Assembly: GCF_002432125.1 (NCBI RefSeq)
Contig: NZ_DJFS01000037.1
Coordinates: forward strand, 976-28,462
Direction: 5' to 3'
DNA length: 27,487 bases
DNA from: Brevundimonas sp. UBA5866
GTDB lineage: Bacteria > Pseudomonadota > Alphaproteobacteria > Caulobacterales > Caulobacteraceae
Shown: positions 23,928-27,487 of the stretch, piece after piece
Position numbering within the stretch: the first letter of the stretch is position 1
Layout: every line of letters starts with the position of its first letter
Position numbers and translations under genes: made by a program
The notes under the pieces: generated by a model
Database searches by the model: none
What the model saw: the letters and a program-made list of their open reading frames with translations, nothing else
What the model was told of the DNA's origin: nothing

Positions 23928-25583
23928 ATGCCCAAGGGATCCGACCTTTTTGTTGCCGCTCTGGAAAACGAGGGCGTCGAACGCATCTTCGGTGTGCCGG
24001 GCGAGGAGAACCTCGATCTGGTGGAGTCTCTCAGGACCTCCAAGATCCAGTTGATCCTGACCCGTCACGAACAGGCGGCGGCCTTTATGGCGGCCACGCA
24101 CGGGCGGCTGACCGGTAAGCCGGGCGTATGTCTGGCTACCTTGGGTCCGGGCGCGCTGAACTTTTCGACCGGTGCGGCCTATGCCCATCTGGGGGCCATG
24201 CCGATGATCCTCATCACCGGCCAAAAGCCGATCATGAGTGCCAAACAGGCCCGCTTCCAGATCGTGGACATCGTGGCCTCGATGAAGCCACTGACCAAGA
24301 TGACGCGCCAGATCGCCAGCGCCGCCAGCATCCCCTCGACGGTGCGCGAGGCCTTCCGCGTGTCGATGGAAGAGCGCCCCGGTCCGGTCCACCTCGAACT
24401 GCCCGAAGATGTGGCCGGTGAGGAAGTGGCCGAAGTGCCGGTCATCCCGATCCACCCCATAGAACGCGCCATAGCCGCCCCTGCCGCGCTGGACCGCGCC
24501 ATCGAGGCGATCAAGGCGGCCAAGCGCCCGCTGGTCATGGTGGGCGCGGCGGGCAACCGTCCCAAGCTGATCGAGCCGCTGTCCAGCTTTATCACCCGCA
24601 CGGGCCTGCCCTTCTTCAACACCCAGATGGGCAAGGGCGCGGTAACGGGCGGATCGAACCGCTATGTCGGGACCGCCGCCCTGTCCGAAGGCGACTATGT
24701 GCACGAGGCGGTCGAGGCGGCCGACCTGATCATCTCCATCGGCCACGACACGGTCGAAAAGCCGCCTTTCCTGATGCGCACAGAGGGCGGGCCCAAGGTC
24801 ATCCACATCGACTATCAGTCGGCCACGGTGGAACAGGTGTTCCACCCCGATCTGGAAGTCATCGGCGATATTGGCACCACAGTGCTGGCGCTGGCTGAAA
24901 AGCTGGACGGCCAGCTGTCGCTGGACCCGCACATGCTGGAACTGCGCGAACGCATCCTTGGCCGCATCAATGACCGCGCCGACGAGGACCGCTTCCCCGT
25001 CACGCCGCAACGTCTGGTGCATGATGTGCGCAAGGTCATGCCCGAGGACGGCGTCGTCTGCCTCGACAACGGCATGTACAAGATCTGGTTCGCGCGGAAC
25101 TATCGTACCCACGCGGCCAACACCTTGTTGCTGGACAATGCGCTGGCGGCAATGGGCGCGGGCCTGCCGTCAGCCATGATGGCCGCCATGATCTATCCCG
25201 AGCGGCGCATCATGGCGGTGTGCGGCGACGGCGGCTTTATGATGAACTCTCAGGAAATGGAGACGGCGGTTCGGCTGGGTCTGAACCTTGTCGTCGTCAT
25301 CCTGAACGACAGCGCCTATGGCATGATCCGCTGGAAACAGGCGGTCGATGGTTTCCCCGACTATGGCATGAGTTTCGGCAACCCCGACTTTGTCCGCTAT
25401 GCCGAGTCCTATGGGGCCAAGGGTACGCGCGTGACGGCGGTCGAGGATCTGATCCCCGCGCTGGAGGCTGCATTCGAAGGCGGCGGCGTGCATCTGGTGG
25501 AAGTGCCGATCGACTATTCTGAAAACACCCGCGTCCTTGTCGAAGAGCTGCGCAACCGCAAGCCCAGCGTCGAATGCGCCTGA
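23928..25583 (+). CDS. Acetolactate-synthase-like ThDP enzyme (large subunit type)
   Basis: A 551-residue thiamine-diphosphate enzyme. The catalytic glutamate is in TRHEQAAAFMA (Glu48), the phosphate/FAD-region motif LGPGALNFSTG follows at 72-82, and the ThDP motif is GDGGFMMN with Asn460 in ILNDSAYG, completing GDG-x24-N. GPVHLELPEDV is typical of acetolactate synthase and its relatives. No regulatory small-subunit gene follows; an aldehyde dehydrogenase does, 16 nt downstream. It may therefore be a catabolic AlsS-like synthase or a 2-oxoacid decarboxylase or lyase rather than the biosynthetic IlvB. Tandem ATGs at 23925 and 23928 follow AAGGA; I chose the one with 8-nt spacing. Substrate is unresolved. 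Confidence 0.88.
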   Translation: MPKGSDLFVAALENEGVERIFGVPGEENLDLVESLRTSKIQLILTRHEQAAAFMAATHGRLTGKPGVCLATLGPGALNFSTGAAYAHLGAMPMILITGQKPIMSAKQARFQIVDIVASMKPLTKMTRQIASAASIPSTVREAFRVSMEERPGPVHLELPEDVAGEEVAEVPVIPIHPIERAIAAPAALDRAIEAIKAAKRPLVMVGAAGNRPKLIEPLSSFITRTGLPFFNTQMGKGAVTGGSNRYVGTAALSEGDYVHEAVEAADLIISIGHDTVEKPPFLMRTEGGPKVIHIDYQSATVEQVFHPDLEVIGDIGTTVLALAEKLDGQLSLDPHMLELRERILGRINDRADEDRFPVTPQRLVHDVRKVMPEDGVVCLDNGMYKIWFARNYRTHAANTLLLDNALAAMGAGLPSAMMAAMIYPERRIMAVCGDGGFMMNSQEMETAVRLGLNLVVVILNDSAYGMIRWKQAVDGFPDYGMSFGNPDFVRYAESYGAKGTRVTAVEDLIPALEAAFEGGGVHLVEVPIDYSENTRVLVEELRNRKPSVECA

Positions 25584-25599
25584 GGACAGGAGAGTAAAC

Positions 25600-26988
25600 A
25601 TGATAGACGTTGTTCAGGCCTTTGATCGCCAGCTGATCAAACAGATCCCAACCGACGATGCTGCCGCGCTGGAGCGCAAACTGTCTGCGGCGGTGCGGGT
25701 GTTCAAGGATCGCGACAACTGGCTGAAACCGCATCAGCGCATGGCGATTTTGCGCAAGCTGGCCAGCTTGCTGGAGGCCAGGCGGGACCACTTTGCCATG
25801 ACCATCGCGCGCGAGGGCGGCAAGCCCCTGCCCGATGCCATTGTCGAGACCAATCGGGCCATCGACGGCATTCACAATGCCGCCGACGAGCTCCGCAATT
25901 TCGGCGGCAAGGAAATTCCGATGGGATTGTCGGCGGCAGCTGAAAACCGCTGGGCCTTCACCACCAAGGAACCCATCGGCGTGGTGGCGGCCATCTCGGC
26001 CTTCAACCATCCGCTGAACCTGATTGTGCATCAGGTGGTGCCCGCCATCGCTACGGGTTGTCCGGTCATCATCAAACCCGCCTCTACCACACCGCTGTCC
26101 TGTATCGCGTTTGTCGAACTGGTGCATGAGGCGGGGGTGCCCGAAGACTGGGTCCAGACCCTTATCACCACCGACAATGAACTGGCGCAGGCGCTGGCGA
26201 CCGACGGGCGAATTGCCTTCCTCAGCTTTATCGGCTCGGCCAAGGTGGGCTGGTCGCTGCGGTCCAAACTGGCGGCGGGCACGCGGCTGGCGCTGGAGCA
26301 CGGCGGTGCGGCACCGGCCATCGTTGACCGCAGCGCCCTGCTGGACAAGGTGATCGAGCCGATTGTGAAGGGGGCCTATTACCACGCCGGTCAAGTGTGC
26401 GTTTCAACCCAACGCCTGTATGTGCACAACGACATCCTGTCGGATGTCACCGAGCGACTGGTCAGCCGCGTAAAAGCCCTTCGCGTGGCCGATCCGACGT
26501 TGAAGGACACCGAGGTTGGCCCGCTGATCCTGCCGCGCGAGGCGGATCGCGTCAGCGAATGGATCAAGGAAGCGGTCGACGGCGGTGCACAGCTGGCCAT
26601 CGGCGGCGAGCGCCTGTCCGAGACCACGCTCAATCCGGCGGTGCTGGTCAATCCGTCAGAGACGGCGCGTCTCTCGACGTTGGAAGTGTTCGGGCCTGTG
26701 CTGGCTGTCTATGGCTATGATCAGCTTGACGAGGCCGTGGCCCGCGCCAATGCCCTGCCGACCGCCTTCCAAGCCAGTGTGTTTGCGCAGGATATCGATG
26801 TGGCCCTGCGCGCGGCCGAGCGTCTCGATGCCTCGGCGGTGATGGTCAACGACCCGACCGCCTTCCGCACCGACTGGATGCCCTTTGCAGGGCGCAAACA
26901 ATCCGGTTTCGGCGTCGGCGGCATCCCCTACACCATGCATGACATGTCTGAGGACAAGATGATCCTGCTCAACCGTCGCCCCCTCTGA
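25600..26988 (+). CDS. Aldehyde dehydrogenase (NAD(P)-dependent)
   Basis: A 462-residue aldehyde dehydrogenase superfamily enzyme that oxidises an aldehyde to an acid. The catalytic set is complete: Asn136 (SAFNHPLNL), Lys159 (IIKPAST), Glu233 (LALEHGG) and the nucleophile Cys267 (HAGQVCVSTQR), plus FGPVLAVY and AGRKQSGFGVGG near the C-terminus. The GQVC rather than GQ(K/R)C context resembles succinate-semialdehyde/glyceraldehyde-type members; the substrate is not determinable. The ATG at 25600 has an AGGAGA site 7 nt upstream, and the gene follows the ThDP enzyme by 16 nt. An aldehyde released by that enzyme is a plausible substrate, which is inference. Confidence 0.93.
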   Translation: MIDVVQAFDRQLIKQIPTDDAAALERKLSAAVRVFKDRDNWLKPHQRMAILRKLASLLEARRDHFAMTIAREGGKPLPDAIVETNRAIDGIHNAADELRNFGGKEIPMGLSAAAENRWAFTTKEPIGVVAAISAFNHPLNLIVHQVVPAIATGCPVIIKPASTTPLSCIAFVELVHEAGVPEDWVQTLITTDNELAQALATDGRIAFLSFIGSAKVGWSLRSKLAAGTRLALEHGGAAPAIVDRSALLDKVIEPIVKGAYYHAGQVCVSTQRLYVHNDILSDVTERLVSRVKALRVADPTLKDTEVGPLILPREADRVSEWIKEAVDGGAQLAIGGERLSETTLNPAVLVNPSETARLSTLEVFGPVLAVYGYDQLDEAVARANALPTAFQASVFAQDIDVALRAAERLDASAVMVNDPTAFRTDWMPFAGRKQSGFGVGGIPYTMHDMSEDKMILLNRRPL

Positions 26989-26994
26989 ATGCCC

Positions 26995-27031
26995 ATCGGC
27001 CCCGCCGCAGTATGCGACGGGGCCGATAAGT
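26995..27031. terminator. Intrinsic terminator between the aldehyde dehydrogenase gene and thiC
   Basis: ATCGGCCCCG-c-CGCA (26995-27009) pairs with TGCG-a-CGGGGCCGAT (27013-27027) with one mismatch and a GTA loop, followed by AAGTTTT on the plus strand. It separates convergent genes. Confidence 0.85.
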
Positions 27032-27040
27032 TTTCAGGCC

Positions 27041-27487
27041 TTAGGCCGGTTCCTTCACCGACACATACAGATCGCCGCCATCACGATATTTGGCCGCCAT
27101 CTGCTCCATGCCTTCCTCGGCACGGGCGGCGTCACGGATATCGTGGCTGATCTTCATCGAGCAGAATTTCGGCCCGCACATGGAGCAGAAATGCGCCACC
27201 TTGTGCGCCTCCTTAGGCAGGGTCTGGTCGTGGAAGGATCGCGCCGTATCCGGATCGAGCGACAGGTTGAACTGGTCCTCCCAGCGGAACTCGAAGCGGG
27301 CGCGTGACAGGGCATCGTCGCGCAGTTTCGCTGCCGGATGCCCCTTGGCCAGATCGGCGGCGTGGGCGGCGATCTTATAGGTGATGACGCCCACCTTCAC
27401 ATCGTCACGGTCCGGCAGGCCAAGGTGTTCCTTGGGCGTGACATAGCAGAGCATGGCCGTGCCGAACCAGCCGATCATGGCCGCGCC
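27041..27487 (-). CDS. thiC: Phosphomethylpyrimidine synthase, C-terminal part
   Basis: Radical-SAM enzyme that converts aminoimidazole ribotide to HMP-phosphate in thiamine biosynthesis. Only the last 148 codons are in the window; the frame continues through 27487 (reading GAAMIGWFGTAMLCYVTPKE), so the ATG at 27478 is internal. LGLPDRDDVKVGVITYKIAA and RFEFRWEDQFNLSLDP are classical ThiC. The C-terminal CSMCGPKFCSMKI supplies the unusual CxxCxxxxC [4Fe-4S] cluster. The stop is 13 nt from the terminator at 27027. Any TPP riboswitch would lie upstream, outside the window. Confidence 0.97.
   Translation of the reverse strand, partial: GAAMIGWFGTAMLCYVTPKEHLGLPDRDDVKVGVITYKIAAHAADLAKGHPAAKLRDDALSRARFEFRWEDQFNLSLDPDTARSFHDQTLPKEAHKVAHFCSMCGPKFCSMKISHDIRDAARAEEGMEQMAAKYRDGGDLYVSVKEPA

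Noticed and set aside
23862..25112. 416-codon minus-strand frame opposite the ThDP enzyme
   Set aside because: Antisense shadow: the plus strand encodes a complete ThDP enzyme with catalytic motifs.

Overview
The window is about 27.5 kb of dense, GC-rich chromosome from an alphaproteobacterium, most plausibly Caulobacterales (a Caulobacter/Brevundimonas/Asticcacaulis-type genome). This rests on the high GC, the style of the UbiA, ThiC, MetX and ETFB-methyltransferase-like proteins, and many short overlaps (ATGA/GTGA) between gene pairs. The taxonomic call is inference. I see no tRNA, rRNA, CRISPR array, insertion sequence or phage. It reads as ordinary core/housekeeping chromosome with a few unusual regulatory arrangements.

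Layout. 1-791 (-): nucleoside hydrolase, cut by the window edge. 792-1149: a gap holding a candidate 25-residue Pro/Gly-rich small ORF with a strong Shine-Dalgarno and a perfect 11-bp hairpin. 1150-4736: GNAT acetyltransferase, terminator, small secreted DUF6289-like protein (-), FrnE/DsbA-type oxidoreductase, ubiA, and a DUF3298-type lipoprotein. 4791-5389 (-): a four-helix membrane protein translationally coupled to a small XRE regulator, with an inverted-repeat operator candidate upstream. 5540-8062: ETFB-lysine-methyltransferase-like protein, YpfJ-type zinc metalloprotease, and a convergent double-domain retropepsin-like aspartic protease. 8207-9589: thrC. 9586-11472 (-): Nudix hydrolase, an unrecognised 314-residue protein and a MerR regulator. 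The MerR regulator is divergent from a glutaredoxin-MauE fusion at 11545-12288 through a perfect MerR-type operator.

12302-17898 is the most interesting block. On the minus strand are thrB and an aspartate kinase-homoserine dehydrogenase fusion that lacks ACT regulatory domains. The fusion is preceded by a Thr/Ile/Met-rich leader peptide and a transcription attenuator. Diverging from it on the plus strand is a SAM-I (S-box) riboswitch followed by metX-metB. One roughly 650-bp divergent region therefore carries two unrelated RNA sensors. One is a ribosome-mediated Thr attenuator and the other a SAM aptamer. They control the entry to and the two exits from homoserine, and thrC lies a few kb away.

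17980-21762 (-) holds two tandem paralogous methyl-accepting chemotaxis proteins. 21862-23723 (-) holds dusA overlapping a TauE/SafE permease gene. 23928-26988 (+) holds an acetolactate-synthase-like ThDP enzyme followed by an aldehyde dehydrogenase. 27041-27487 (-) is the 3' end of thiC. Strong hairpin terminators separate most convergent units. I did not find a clear, wholly new multi-gene system. The best candidates for novelty are the dual-RNA-switch homoserine node with an ACT-less fusion enzyme, the MerR/Grx-MauE module, the small ORF at 926, and the coupled membrane-protein/XRE cassette.
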